A stretch of 52,957 nucleotides of DNA from Novosphingobium sp. KCTC 2891 (GTDB lineage: Bacteria > Pseudomonadota > Alphaproteobacteria > Sphingomonadales > Sphingomonadaceae), in the NCBI RefSeq assembly GCF_025938155.1, contig NZ_JAPCZG010000017.1, positions 1 through 52,957 of the forward strand, written 5' to 3'. Shown here in pieces: positions 25,311 through 34,411 of this stretch; within the stretch, counting starts at the first letter, position 1; every line of letters begins with the position of its first letter. Below the pieces are notes generated by a model, which made no database searches, had not been told where the DNA came from, and saw only the letters and a program-made list of their open reading frames with translations. The position numbers and the translations under genes were made by a program.

Positions 25311-26753
25311 ATGGTGATACGCGCATCGCTCGCCACGCTTCTGGCCCTGTCTGCCTCGCCTGTCCTTGCTCTCGATGCGCAGGCGGTGGCGCCATCGTAT
25401 GATCCCACCCAAGCCGACCAGTACCAGTCCGCAAGTCTGCCGGACACAGTGCCTGCCGTGCCGGAGGCGCGGCAGGCACTGGCGCGGTCGCTCGCATTCC
25501 AGGCCACGCTGTACGGCACCGTTGCGGTGCTGGAATTTCGCCAGCTCTATCAGCAGGCCGTCGATCGCGCCGATCCGCAATTCGTCGGCTTCAACGCCTT
25601 TGCGCACGGGCGCTCGCTCGCCGGACCCGGCTACAAGCCGTTCAAGTCGCCCAACGCAGATACGCTTTATTCCAACGCCTACCTCGACCTGCGGGACGGG
25701 CCGGTGCTGTTCGAGGTGCCCGATACCGCCGGCCGCTATTTCACCGCCAACTTCCTCGACATCTATGGCAACGCGACCAACATCAGTGCGCGCCTTCACG
25801 GCACGAAGGGCGGTCGGTTCCTGATCGCAACTACCGACTGGAAAGGCGATGTGCCCGAGGGCGCGACGCTTTTCCGGGTGACCACGCCGCTTACCTGGAT
25901 CCTGCTGCGGGTGCTGGTCCATTCTAACGCGGATGTCGGCGCTGCCGTCGCGTTGCAGGATCGCTTCCGGCTCACACCGCTCGCTGCGACCGCGCGCCCC
26001 ACGCAATGGCCAGATGGCCGTGATGAAAGCGCTGCCGGGTTCATGCGCATCCTCGATTTTCTCCAGCGCACCTGCGGGCACCCGCTGCGCGAGGATGCGC
26101 TGGTGCACGGTTTCCAGCCTATCGGCATCGTCGGCGCGCGACCGTTCGACGAGGTCATGGCCGATGGACCGACGCGCGCCGGGATCGAGCAAGGCTTTTC
26201 CGAAGCGCAGGGCGTGATCAAGGCGTCGATGGCGCAGAACGGCCGAAGGGTGGGCGCCTGGTCCGATCCGCTCGACATCGGCCGCTATGGCTTCAACTAT
26301 CTCTATCGCGCGGCGGTGAACACGCTTGGCACCGGCGCCAACGTGGTCGATGAAAACCACCCGTTCACATCGTTCGTCGATGCCGCGGGCGAGCGCCTCG
26401 ACGGATCTCGGTCGGAGTATCGGCTGAAGCTCGCCCCGCCGCCGCCCGCGCGCTATTTCTGGTCGGTCACGGTCTATGATGCGACGACCCGGGAACTCTA
26501 TCCCAATGCCCTCGGGCGCTATCTCATCAACGATCGGACACCCGGGCTGAAGCGTGAAAAGGACGGCTCGGTGTCGATCGTCTTCACCCATGCCACCCCG
26601 AAAGGACGTGGTGAGGCCAACACGCTCCCCGTCCCTGCGGGTCCGTTCTACGTGGCCATCCGCGCACAGGGGCCGGAAGAGGCCATTCGCAATGGCACTT
26701 GGCACCCCTCTGCGATCGAACGGATGGCAACACCTGCAGCGGGAGCGAAATAA
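25311..26753 (+). CDS. Exported DUF1254/DUF1214 protein, copy 1
   Basis: A 480-residue exported protein with a signal peptide (RASLATLLALSASPVLALDA). It carries an N-terminal DUF1254 region (LAFQATLYGTVAVLEF ... KSPNADTLYSNAYLDL) and a C-terminal DUF1214 region with PPARYFWSVTVYDATTRELYPN. The family is widespread in bacteria that degrade hydrophobic compounds, but its biochemistry is not established to my knowledge. The ATG at 25311, after GGTGGAGATCAAC, is better placed than a GTG four codons earlier. Its stop overlaps the next start (TAATG), so the two DUF1254 genes are coupled. With the receptor upstream, a periplasmic role in handling the imported ligand is plausible. Confidence 0.85.
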   Translation: MVIRASLATLLALSASPVLALDAQAVAPSYDPTQADQYQSASLPDTVPAVPEARQALARSLAFQATLYGTVAVLEFRQLYQQAVDRADPQFVGFNAFAHGRSLAGPGYKPFKSPNADTLYSNAYLDLRDGPVLFEVPDTAGRYFTANFLDIYGNATNISARLHGTKGGRFLIATTDWKGDVPEGATLFRVTTPLTWILLRVLVHSNADVGAAVALQDRFRLTPLAATARPTQWPDGRDESAAGFMRILDFLQRTCGHPLREDALVHGFQPIGIVGARPFDEVMADGPTRAGIEQGFSEAQGVIKASMAQNGRRVGAWSDPLDIGRYGFNYLYRAAVNTLGTGANVVDENHPFTSFVDAAGERLDGSRSEYRLKLAPPPPARYFWSVTVYDATTRELYPNALGRYLINDRTPGLKREKDGSVSIVFTHATPKGRGEANTLPVPAGPFYVAIRAQGPEEAIRNGTWHPSAIERMATPAAGAK

Positions 26754-28165
26754 TGCGCACGGACATGCTACTTCTCGCGCTTGCCCTCAGCACCGCCATC
26801 GCGGCGCCTGCCCCCGTGCTGGCGCATGAACCGGCCCACGTATCGCGGATGGACGTCACCGCGGTCGAGCAACTGGCGCTGTGCGCCTATATCTGGGGCA
26901 TGCCGCTCGTCGAGGCGGCCCTGATCCGCGAACGCTTCACGCAATCGCCGCCACCCGGAGGCGCCGCAGCCACGCCCATCAACCAGTTCAAGCACCGGCG
27001 AACGCTGGCCGGACCGGAAATGCGGGTTGGCGTGGGGCCGAACAACGACACCATCTATTCGCTGGCATGGGTGGACCTTGCAGGCGGCCCGCTGGTGGTA
27101 ACGACACCGGATTTCGGCAGCCGCTATTACACGTTCTCGATCAACTTTGCCGATTCCTCGGCCGAACAGTCGCTGGGCCAGCGGACCCATGGCGGCCAGC
27201 TTCCGCCGCTGTTCCTGCACGGGCCGGGCTACAAGGGCCCCGTTCCTGCCGGGATGGTCGATGTTCCCAGTCCCACCCGCTACATGAATGTCGCGGGGCG
27301 CATTCTGGTCAGATCCCCAGAGGAATACCCGCAGGTCCACGCCCTTCAGGACAAGCTCGCGATCTATCGGTGGGAAGACTGGCGCAAGGGCCTTAAGGTT
27401 CCGGCGCCGGACGTCCCCGCCCGAGACATCGCGCGGGGACCGGAAGGTACGCCGCCTGCCCTGCAATTCTATTATCAGCTGGGATCGGTGCTTCAGGACT
27501 GGGTGGTCCGCCCACAGGAGCGGGCCATCGTCCACCAGCTTGGACGCCTCGGCATCTCGACGCGCGGCGGGTTCAATCCGGCTCGGCTCACTGCATCTGA
27601 AGTGGCCGCCATCGTGCGTGGCCATGATCGGGCCAAGGAGGAAGTTCGCCAGGCGTCGCTGCGGCTCGGCCTCGAGCGCAATGGCTGGACGACGAATTAT
27701 CGCGGTCCACGGTTCGGGACGGATTATCTGCTGCGCGCTGCCGTGGCCAAGGACCAGATCTATGTCGCCGTGTCCGAGGAGGCGGTCTATCCCATCGCCA
27801 GAGTAGACGCCAACGGGCGCAAGCTGGATGGCACGCACCGCTATCGCATCCATTTCCTGCCCGGCCAGCTCCCCCCGGTGGATGCGTTCTGGTCGATCAC
27901 CGCCTACGACGATACGGGGTTCATGATTCCCAACTCGGCGGGCCGTTATTCGGTAGGGGACCGGACCCATGGACTGGCGATGGATCGCGATGGCGGGGTA
28001 ACCATCGAACTGTCCTCGGCGCCGCCCGCCGCAGGGGCCGCGGTGAACTGGCTGCCCGTTGCCCCCAAAGCGCCCTTTTATCTGATGATGCGGCTCTACC
28101 GGCCCAGACCGGACGTGCTGGACCGGACCTGGCTGCCGCCTGCAATCGAGCGGATAGACGGCTAG
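26753..28165 (+). CDS. Exported DUF1254/DUF1214 protein, copy 2
   Basis: A 470-residue paralogue of the preceding protein, coupled to it by a TAATG overlap. It has a signal peptide (LLALALSTAIAAPAPVLAHE), a DUF1254 part (ALCAYIWGMPLVEAALI ... VGPNNDTIYSLAWVDL) and a DUF1214 part (LPPVDAFWSITAYDDTGFMIPN). Sequence identity between the two copies looks low apart from these blocks. They are therefore probably two functionally distinct partners or subunits rather than a recent duplication. A weak 7-bp hairpin (28186-28205) follows the stop without a T-run. Confidence 0.84.
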   Translation: MRTDMLLLALALSTAIAAPAPVLAHEPAHVSRMDVTAVEQLALCAYIWGMPLVEAALIRERFTQSPPPGGAAATPINQFKHRRTLAGPEMRVGVGPNNDTIYSLAWVDLAGGPLVVTTPDFGSRYYTFSINFADSSAEQSLGQRTHGGQLPPLFLHGPGYKGPVPAGMVDVPSPTRYMNVAGRILVRSPEEYPQVHALQDKLAIYRWEDWRKGLKVPAPDVPARDIARGPEGTPPALQFYYQLGSVLQDWVVRPQERAIVHQLGRLGISTRGGFNPARLTASEVAAIVRGHDRAKEEVRQASLRLGLERNGWTTNYRGPRFGTDYLLRAAVAKDQIYVAVSEEAVYPIARVDANGRKLDGTHRYRIHFLPGQLPPVDAFWSITAYDDTGFMIPNSAGRYSVGDRTHGLAMDRDGGVTIELSSAPPAAGAAVNWLPVAPKAPFYLMMRLYRPRPDVLDRTWLPPAIERIDG

Positions 28166-28877
28166 GACCGGATGTTCCCTGACCTGCACGCATCTTAGTG
28201 CGTGCGGCTCCGCACCCAGTCAGTCCAGTCGGGTGGCGAAGTTGTCGTATAAATTTATTATTACTATTCAGAGGTATATTTTGGGAAAAGGGTACTTGCA
28301 ACAGTGCTGGATACCCTCGTTCTTACCAATGGATCAGCGCTGCTCTCATCTGTCCTGCGTCAACGGGCTGGCAGCGCGACACGCTAGGGACCAGACGCTT
28401 GCTCTCAGAGGCCGATCTTATTGGTGGGGGGATATGCGGACGAACCTGCCAGCTGCGGGTAAGTCCCAATGTCGGCCCTTCACGACTTCAAATGCGCTCG
28501 CCCCACCGCTTGCACAGAACGATTTATCGCAAAATGGAATCGAACCGAGTTTAAATTCTTGTTCGCTGGTACTTTTGATGGATTTAAGCTAGGAAATGGA
28601 AATAATTTCAATTTAAAAACAATATCTTAAACATTCTATTCGACTCCGTCCCCGGCACCATTGGACCTCTCCCAAGCATTAGCAGCGGTTCAACGGCCTT
28701 TCGGAATATTCTGAATTCGCTCCTTGGCCGAACGTCCGAGGCCAAGGACGTCCTCGGGCGACCGATTGCGGCAGCGGAGATTGTCAGTACCGGCAGACGC
28801 CAGACATCGCGGCGAGGGTTGCGCCGGCATAAGGGTGCCAGAGTCGCCAAGCACAGCCACCACCGCTAAGGTGGGTC
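28166..28877. other. AT-rich intergenic gap, no gene supported
   Basis: About 710 bases with markedly lower GC than either side, especially 28236-28640. Short plus-strand frames exist (for example 28233-28592), but they show no family features or consistent codon use. Near its right part lies the tRNA-3'-end-like sequence listed separately. The gap looks like the edge or remnant of an inserted element. Confidence 0.45.
28633..28660 (+). repeat. tRNA/tmRNA 3'-end-like sequence ending in CCA
   Basis: ATTCTATTCGACTCC followed by GTCCCCGGCACCA resembles a T-loop (TTCGA), the 3' half of an acceptor stem and the CCA tail. No 5' part of a tRNA precedes it; the upstream bases are AT-rich and do not fold into arms. 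Such isolated 3' ends are left by integrases that use tRNA or tmRNA genes as attachment sites. I cannot see a second copy in the window. The loop and stem lengths are off by one from a standard tRNA, so this remains tentative. Confidence 0.35.
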
Positions 28878-29330
28878 ATGCTCCAGATTTTGATCGATGC
28901 CGATGCGTGCCCGGTAAAGGATGAAACCTACACGGTGGCAGCACGCTATACCGTGCCAGTGGTGGTCGTCAGCAACAGCCCGATCCGCGTGCCACCCAGC
29001 CCCTCGATTACGCGCAAGGTGGTGGGCGATGCGTTCGACGCCGCCGACGACTGGATCGTCGAACATGCGCGGCGGCACACCGTCGTCATCACCGCCGATA
29101 TCCTGCTGGCGGATCGTTGCCTGAAGCTGGGCGCTGTCGTCATTGCCCCCAACGGCCGGCTGTTCACCGATGCGACAATCGGCAATGCGGTGGCCGTGCG
29201 GGCGATTATGGCGGACCTTCGCGCCGGCGGCGAACGGATCGGCGGCCCGGCCCCGTTCAGCGCTGCCGACCGTTCGCGCTATCGATCGAGCCTCGACGAA
29301 GCACTGGTCAAATTGCGCAGGTCGGTTTGA
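28878..29330 (+). CDS. YaiI/YqxD family protein (UPF0178, DUF188)
   Basis: A 150-residue cytoplasmic protein of the conserved YaiI/YqxD family. It starts with the hallmark LIDADACPVKDE and also shows VVVVSNSP, VVITADILLADRCL and GRLFTDATIGNAVAVR. The fold is PIN-like with clustered acidic residues, which suggests a nuclease or phosphohydrolase activity, but no physiological role is established. The ATG follows AAGGTGGGTC. It appears to be a housekeeping-type gene between accessory blocks. Confidence 0.9.
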   Translation: MLQILIDADACPVKDETYTVAARYTVPVVVVSNSPIRVPPSPSITRKVVGDAFDAADDWIVEHARRHTVVITADILLADRCLKLGAVVIAPNGRLFTDATIGNAVAVRAIMADLRAGGERIGGPAPFSAADRSRYRSSLDEALVKLRRSV

Positions 29331-29401
29331 CGCCGCTGCAGCATACCGTGCAGCATTCCCGTCGTGCCCTTCCATTCGCCGCATGAAAGCCGATCATCGC
29401 C

Positions 29402-31000
29402 ATGGACCAAGATCACCTGCTGAGCCCGGTTTCTCTCGACACGGTGATCGCGCGTGCCAGGGCGCAATCGCTATCCGCCATGCTGCGCCGCGCTGCCGAA
29501 CGGCATGGTAGCCGCACCGCGATCATCTGCGGCGATGTGACATGGAGCTATGCTGAATTCACCCGGCTGGTCGATGCCCTCGCCGCAGGGCTGCGCGGGC
29601 TGGGCGTGGCGCCGGGCGACCGCGTCGCGATCCTGGCGCGCAACAGTCATGCCTTCATCGCGCTACGTTTTGCCATTGCCCGTGCTGATGCGGTGCTGGT
29701 GCCTGTCAACTTCATGCTCAATGCCGAAGATGTCGGTTACATCCTCGATCATTCGGGCGCGCGCGTACTGTTCGCTGATGCCCAGACCATAGACACCGCA
29801 CGCGCCGCACGCGTTTCCGGGGTCGAACACCTGTTCGGAATGGATGGCGAAAACGCGCCGCCGCCCACAGGCGTGCCATCATGGCAGACCCTCGCCGTCG
29901 ATGCCGTGCCCGAACCTGAACAGCGCGGCGGCGAAGAGCTGCTCCAGATTGTCTATACCAGCGGCACCGAATCCCGGCCCAAGGGCGCGATGCTGTCGCA
30001 CAATGCGGTGTTGTGGCAGTATCAGGGCTGCGTCATCGATTGCGAATGGACGTCCGGCACGGTGGCACTGCACGCCATGCCGCTATTCCACTGCGCCCAG
30101 CTTGACGCGATGATCGGCCCTGCGCTGCACGTCGGCGCGACCAATATCATCACCGGATCGCCCGCCGCCGACAATATTCTCCGCCTGCTCTCCACGCACC
30201 GGGTCACGTCCTTCTTCGCGCCGCCGACCGTGTGGATTTCGCTGCTGCGGGCACCGCAGATCGACCAGAGCGATCTGTCGCAACTGGTGAAGGGATACTA
30301 CGGCGCATCGATCATGCCGGTCGAAGTGCTGCGCGAACTCCGCGAGCGCTTGCCCGCATTGCGCCTGTGGAATCTCTACGGCCAGACCGAGATCGCACCC
30401 GTCGCCACCATCCTGTTCCCCGAGGAACATGCCCACCGGCTGGGCTCCGCAGGCCGGCCGACGCTGCATGTCGAAACCCGGATCGTCGACGATGCCATGG
30501 TCCCTGTGGCGCCGGGCGAAATCGGCGAGATCGTCCACCGCTCGCCGCAATTGCTCAGTGGGTACTGGAACGATCCCGAACGCACCGCCGATGCCTTTGC
30601 CGGCGGCTGGTTCCACAGCGGCGACTTGGGTACGCTCGATGCAGAAGGCTACATCACCGTGATCGATCGCAAGAAGGACATGATCAAGTCCGGCGGCGAG
30701 AACGTCGCTTCACGCGAAGTGGAAGAGGCACTCTACCGCCATCCTGCGGTCAGCGAGGTCGCGGTGATCGGCCTCCCCGACCCGCGCTGGATCGAGGCGG
30801 TGGCAGCCGTTGTCGTCGTGCGCGACGGCCACTTCCTGACCGACGCGGACATTCTCGCCCATTGCGGTTCGCTGCTGTCGAGCTTCAAGATCCCCAAGCG
30901 GGTGATCTTTGCCGACACCCTGCCCCGCAACGCCAGCGGCAAGATCCTCAAACGCGAATTGCGTGACAGGATTTCAGAGGAACAGCGTCACAACGCGTAA
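29402..31000 (+). CDS. AMP-forming acyl-CoA ligase
   Basis: A 532-residue ANL-superfamily ligase that activates a carboxylic acid as an acyl-AMP and then a CoA thioester. Visible motifs: P-loop YTSGTESRPKGAMLSH (about residues 184-199), LYGQTE, the GGWFHSGDLG hinge region, DRKKDMIKSGGENV and the catalytic lysine in NASGKILKREL near the C-terminus. The pattern is that of medium- or long-chain fatty-acid or aryl-acid ligases (FadD3/FadK-like). It lies 71 bases after the DUF188 gene, with no obvious terminator. Substrate unknown. It is a different branch from the ligase at 46141. Confidence 0.9.
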   Translation: MDQDHLLSPVSLDTVIARARAQSLSAMLRRAAERHGSRTAIICGDVTWSYAEFTRLVDALAAGLRGLGVAPGDRVAILARNSHAFIALRFAIARADAVLVPVNFMLNAEDVGYILDHSGARVLFADAQTIDTARAARVSGVEHLFGMDGENAPPPTGVPSWQTLAVDAVPEPEQRGGEELLQIVYTSGTESRPKGAMLSHNAVLWQYQGCVIDCEWTSGTVALHAMPLFHCAQLDAMIGPALHVGATNIITGSPAADNILRLLSTHRVTSFFAPPTVWISLLRAPQIDQSDLSQLVKGYYGASIMPVEVLRELRERLPALRLWNLYGQTEIAPVATILFPEEHAHRLGSAGRPTLHVETRIVDDAMVPVAPGEIGEIVHRSPQLLSGYWNDPERTADAFAGGWFHSGDLGTLDAEGYITVIDRKKDMIKSGGENVASREVEEALYRHPAVSEVAVIGLPDPRWIEAVAAVVVVRDGHFLTDADILAHCGSLLSSFKIPKRVIFADTLPRNASGKILKRELRDRISEEQRHNA

Positions 31001-31185
31001 AGCACATCACGCCACCTGCGGACGCTCAACGGGACGTAGGTCCGGTAGAATGATGTTGCCGAGGCGATCCTTGGGGCTCCCATGCGGCAACGCGTTCGGC
31101 GCCGGTGACGAACCTCGTCCCCCAGGAAGCTCCGCTTGCCCTGTCGATTAAGGTCTCTGGCGGAAAGGGGGAAGTAAGCCCGCGG

Positions 31186-31944
31186 TCAGGCCATGTGGCC
31201 GCCGCAATTGGCATAGAGGACCTGGCCGGTGAACACGGCCGCACGGGGCGACGCCAGAAACAGTACAGCTTCGGCGATTTCATCGACTTGCGCCAAACGC
31301 CCCAGTGGCAAGCTTTGCGTGACAGCCCGCACGGCGCCCGTCGTATCGCTCGCGATCAGGTCGCGCACCGACTCGGTCAACGTAGGCCCCGCCGCCACCG
31401 CATTGACGCGCACTGCCGGGGCAAGCTCAGCGGCCAGGCTGCGCGTAAAGGCTTCCACCGCCGCCTTGCTGGCGCTGTACGCCGCAAGGCCGGGTGTGGG
31501 AAAGCGTGCTGCGGTGGACGACATGTTGACGATGGCCCCGCCACTACGTCCAAGCTCGCCAGCAGCGGCCCGGCACATACGGAAAGTCGCGCCGATATTT
31601 GCGGCCATGGTCTGTTCAAAATCGGCATCGCTCGTCTGTTCGACCAAAGCTGTCGGATACCAGCCCGCGATATTGGCCAGGATATCAAGTCGGCCGCAGA
31701 CATCCACAGCGGTGGCCACGGCGTGTTCTGCCGTGTCCGTGCCATTGGCGTCCCCCACCACCACGCGATGCGACTGGCCTTGCTCTTGGGGAAGGGATTG
31801 CACCGCCGATTCCAGAGCAATCCTATCGCGCGCAACAGCAATGATCGACGCGCCTCGTGCGGCAAAAAGGCGCGCAACTCCCAGTCCGATGCCACGCGAA
31901 GCCCCGGTAACAACGGCCACCTTGCCGGCGAATTCCAATTGCAT
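31186..31944 (-). CDS. Short-chain dehydrogenase/reductase
   Basis: A 252-residue classical SDR. It has the cofactor motif TGASRGIG near residue 13, the NIAG block, the catalytic Ser in NMSSTAA, and YSASK (Tyr and Lys of the active site). The C-terminus FTGQVLYANCGGHMA is typical. The acidic or neutral residue after the second strand suggests no clear NAD or NADP preference. I use the ATG at 31944; a GTG sits directly before it. It follows the small membrane protein by seven bases or less and belongs to a three-gene operon with the linalool dehydratase-like protein. It may oxidise or reduce the alcohol that the latter acts on. Confidence 0.9.
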   Translation of the reverse strand: MQLEFAGKVAVVTGASRGIGLGVARLFAARGASIIAVARDRIALESAVQSLPQEQGQSHRVVVGDANGTDTAEHAVATAVDVCGRLDILANIAGWYPTALVEQTSDADFEQTMAANIGATFRMCRAAAGELGRSGGAIVNMSSTAARFPTPGLAAYSASKAAVEAFTRSLAAELAPAVRVNAVAAGPTLTESVRDLIASDTTGAVRAVTQSLPLGRLAQVDEIAEAVLFLASPRAAVFTGQVLYANCGGHMA

Positions 31945-31950
31945 CACCTG

Positions 31951-32328
31951 TCAGATTTCCCGGCTCGTAACCGCACCGTTACGATCAATGGCGATACGCA
32001 CAGTGCCCAAGCCCCCATTGCGCGTGCAAAGCCCGACATACCGGATCGTCTTGCCCTGCAGAGCGCCCATCGCCCTATCGCCCAGCTGGTAGAGATGCTC
32101 GCCATGTGCAACCCCGACCCACGTGCCCCCGACTGCCAATTCCAGCGCGACGGCCAGCGTTACGAACCGCCTGACCTTCGGCCGGCGCAAGAAGGCGCTC
32201 AGGCGGCGATAGATCGTGTCCGGATCTTCATCCGGGCGAGGACGCGCCAGCCCCAGAAAGACAAGCCAGCCTCGCACGATCGCCGTGATGTGCGCCATGA
32301 TCAAGGCCGCGATCATGCAGCACAGCAT
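31951..32328 (-). CDS. Small membrane-associated hypothetical protein
   Basis: A 125-residue protein I do not recognise. It has an N-terminal hydrophobic segment (MIAALIMAHITAIVRGWLVF), a basic loop (RRLSAFLRRPKVRRF), a second hydrophobic helix (VTLAVALELAVGGTWVGVAH) and a C-terminal globular tail with GKTIRYVGLCTRNGGLGTVRIAIDR. The stop of the upstream dehydratase-like gene is three bases away, so it is firmly within that operon. It may be an accessory subunit of the membrane-bound dehydratase-like enzyme. Confidence 0.65.
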   Translation of the reverse strand: MLCCMIAALIMAHITAIVRGWLVFLGLARPRPDEDPDTIYRRLSAFLRRPKVRRFVTLAVALELAVGGTWVGVAHGEHLYQLGDRAMGALQGKTIRYVGLCTRNGGLGTVRIAIDRNGAVTSREI

Positions 32329-32331
32329 GGC

Positions 32332-34278
32332 TCAGGCGACCGGTGTCAGGGTGAGCGTGCTGCGCTTGTCGAGGTCGAATTGCAGGCTGGCATTGCCTGC
32401 GGCGTCGGCAGTCAGCGATTGCCCGGTCTCGCGCACGCGATAGGTGCGCCCCGGCACCAGCCGCCCGAAGCCCAACTGCGTCCGTACCGGTTCGCCTCCC
32501 GCACGAAGCACGAGATCGAGCGACTGACCGTCGCTGACCGCCCGGGTGACGATGACATCGGGATAAACCGCCCCCGTCAGCAACGGCCCGTTTTTCCAGG
32601 CCTCCGGCAGTCCCTTGTTGACCATGTCGCGCATCGTGTTGCGGCGGGTCCAGGTCAGCATATCGGGCATGTCCGGCCCATGGCGTTCGATCAGCGAAGC
32701 GCGCGTGGCGGCGATGATTTCCTCGTCGCCCATTTCCAGAGCGGCCCACAGCACCATCGTCAACGGGTTCATCTCGGGCCACTGGTCGAACGAGAAGTTC
32801 GCCGGCTTGCGCGTGTCCCAGCCCAGCGGGAGCAACTTGAAGTCCAGCGTGCCGTCGGCCCTGGGCTTGATGAAGTCCTGCTTCAGCACCTGCCACAGGC
32901 GCTCCGCCTGGTCGGGAGCGTGCGGGGTCAGGAAGCGGATGCCCCAGGTTTCGCCGAACAGGCCCGAAAGGCTGGGCACGGTGAAGCCGAACGGAGAGGA
33001 GGTGCACACCTTGATGCGACCATCGGCCATCATCATTTCATCGCGCATGGTCTGCTCGAAACGCTGGTCCACCGGCCGCAGCAGATCCGTTCCGTGCCGC
33101 GCGTCGTGCAGCGCCAGCGATGTGCGGCCCACCAGGTTGCACATCGAATAAATCCAGCGCGGCTCGCACGGGAACCAGCCGAGGTCATAACGACCGAAGT
33201 TCTTCTGCACTTCCTTCAGCATCGTCTCGTGGCTGTAGGGAAACGCGGTCTTCTCGTCCCAGCGGAAGGTCAGCGCGCCCGGCGCGGAAAAGGGCGACGT
33301 ACCGCTGGCGGTCTCGAACAGCCCCAGCGACACGCCAAGGAAGCCCGACAGCATGATGTTGTCGATCTCGACCGGGTTCTTCGAGATGCTGAAGTTGCCC
33401 CACAGGCTTTCCCAGAACCAGTAGTTCCAGGTCTTGCGGTCGATATGCTTGCGGATCAGGTTTTCCTGCGCCGTGTTCAGATAGCCGTGGAACGCGGGCA
33501 ATTGCGTGTACTGGCCGAATGCGAGATTCCAGCTCATCGTGCAGATCTGGTAACGCAGCGCGCCATCCTGCCAGGTGTCGTTCATCGCGAACCCGGTCCA
33601 GTCGTCCACGTCCTGCAAGGCAAGGTCGAGCATCCGGCGGTATTCGATGATCTGCCCGTCGGGCATCTCGGGCGAGGCTTCGATCGACGCCTCGCGCAGC
33701 ACCGGCTCGGCCTTGGCCAGAACCGCATTCAGCTGCGCGCCGCGCGCTTTCTGCTCGGCAAAACGCTTGCGGCGGCCCAGCGCCAGCCAGCCGTAGAACG
33801 CTGCCATGCCAGCCGGAACCGCATATTCCATCACGGCCACACCTTCGCGGCCCTCGATCCACGCGGCCGAGAGCAGCGCAGTGCCCACCAGCACGCCCGG
33901 AGGCCCGACGATAACCCCGCGCGCCCACCAGATGAACAAGATGACGGCAAAGCAGACCATCGAGACGAGCGCGCCGATCACGCCGACGATCCCGCCGGCA
34001 TAAAGGAACCCGCCGCCCGGCATGACCAGGCCAAGACCGAACGCTTTCCACTGCGCGCTCATGCCCAGCAAGACCGGGGCAAGGCCGGCAAGGAACACAG
34101 CCGCCAAAGCCAGCTGGAACCGCCGCAGACGATAGGTCGTAAGGGGCCCATGCGGCTGCGTTCGAGCCGGAATGAGCGGAATCTTGTCGACGATCAACCG
34201 CGCCTCTGCGGCGGATTCCCGGCTGGATGACGTCTGGCCAAGGCCAAGGGTTGCTTCGTCGACTGCCTGCGTGGCCAT
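32332..34278 (-). CDS. Membrane protein with linalool dehydratase/isomerase-like domain
   Basis: A 648-residue protein. Residues 1-170 hold a charged leader and four or five membrane segments (for example 53-73, 94-118, 122-142). The rest is an alpha/alpha-barrel domain matching the linalool dehydratase/isomerase (Ldi) family. The best sign is FPCEPRWIYSMCN, with Cys371 and Cys380 nine residues apart like the Cys170/Cys179 pair of Ldi, together with YQICTMSWNLAFGQY containing Cys246. Ldi reversibly dehydrates or isomerises tertiary allylic alcohols. In contrast to the secreted Castellaniella enzyme, this one is membrane-anchored. The ATG at 34278 has GGGAG upstream. It leads an operon with a small membrane protein and an SDR, directly downstream of TonB receptor 3. 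The substrate is unknown. Confidence 0.8.
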   Translation of the reverse strand: MATQAVDEATLGLGQTSSSRESAAEARLIVDKIPLIPARTQPHGPLTTYRLRRFQLALAAVFLAGLAPVLLGMSAQWKAFGLGLVMPGGGFLYAGGIVGVIGALVSMVCFAVILFIWWARGVIVGPPGVLVGTALLSAAWIEGREGVAVMEYAVPAGMAAFYGWLALGRRKRFAEQKARGAQLNAVLAKAEPVLREASIEASPEMPDGQIIEYRRMLDLALQDVDDWTGFAMNDTWQDGALRYQICTMSWNLAFGQYTQLPAFHGYLNTAQENLIRKHIDRKTWNYWFWESLWGNFSISKNPVEIDNIMLSGFLGVSLGLFETASGTSPFSAPGALTFRWDEKTAFPYSHETMLKEVQKNFGRYDLGWFPCEPRWIYSMCNLVGRTSLALHDARHGTDLLRPVDQRFEQTMRDEMMMADGRIKVCTSSPFGFTVPSLSGLFGETWGIRFLTPHAPDQAERLWQVLKQDFIKPRADGTLDFKLLPLGWDTRKPANFSFDQWPEMNPLTMVLWAALEMGDEEIIAATRASLIERHGPDMPDMLTWTRRNTMRDMVNKGLPEAWKNGPLLTGAVYPDVIVTRAVSDGQSLDLVLRAGGEPVRTQLGFGRLVPGRTYRVRETGQSLTADAAGNASLQFDLDKRSTLTLTPVA

Positions 34279-34370
34279 CGTCCATCTCCCGAAGAGCAAG
34301 GGTCGCCACCTTTCCGGCAGCCGTGATTCGCTCAGGTATATTTGGTACTACGATCCCGTCGAACGACAAA

Positions 34371-34398
34371 CCCCCGGAGGACCAAGGTCATCCGGGGG
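34371..34398 (-). terminator. Hairpin terminator after TonB receptor 3
   Basis: Arms of 13 bases with one mismatch (CCCCCGGATGACC type) surround a two-base centre, and TTTG follows on the minus strand. It ends the receptor transcript just before the dehydratase-like operon, which begins 93 bases further on. The short T-run makes it moderate in strength. Confidence 0.6.
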
Positions 34399-34411
34399 CG
34401 TCGCGACCTCG

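Noticed and set aside
28233..28592. Open frame of 119 codons in the AT-rich gap
   Set aside because: No ribosome binding site, no recognisable motif, and composition fits a chance frame in non-coding DNA.
32228..33007. Long overlapping frames in the Ldi-like gene and other high-GC genes
   Set aside because: In high-GC DNA the opposite and shifted frames stay open; these translate to Arg/Gly/Pro-rich strings typical of shadows.
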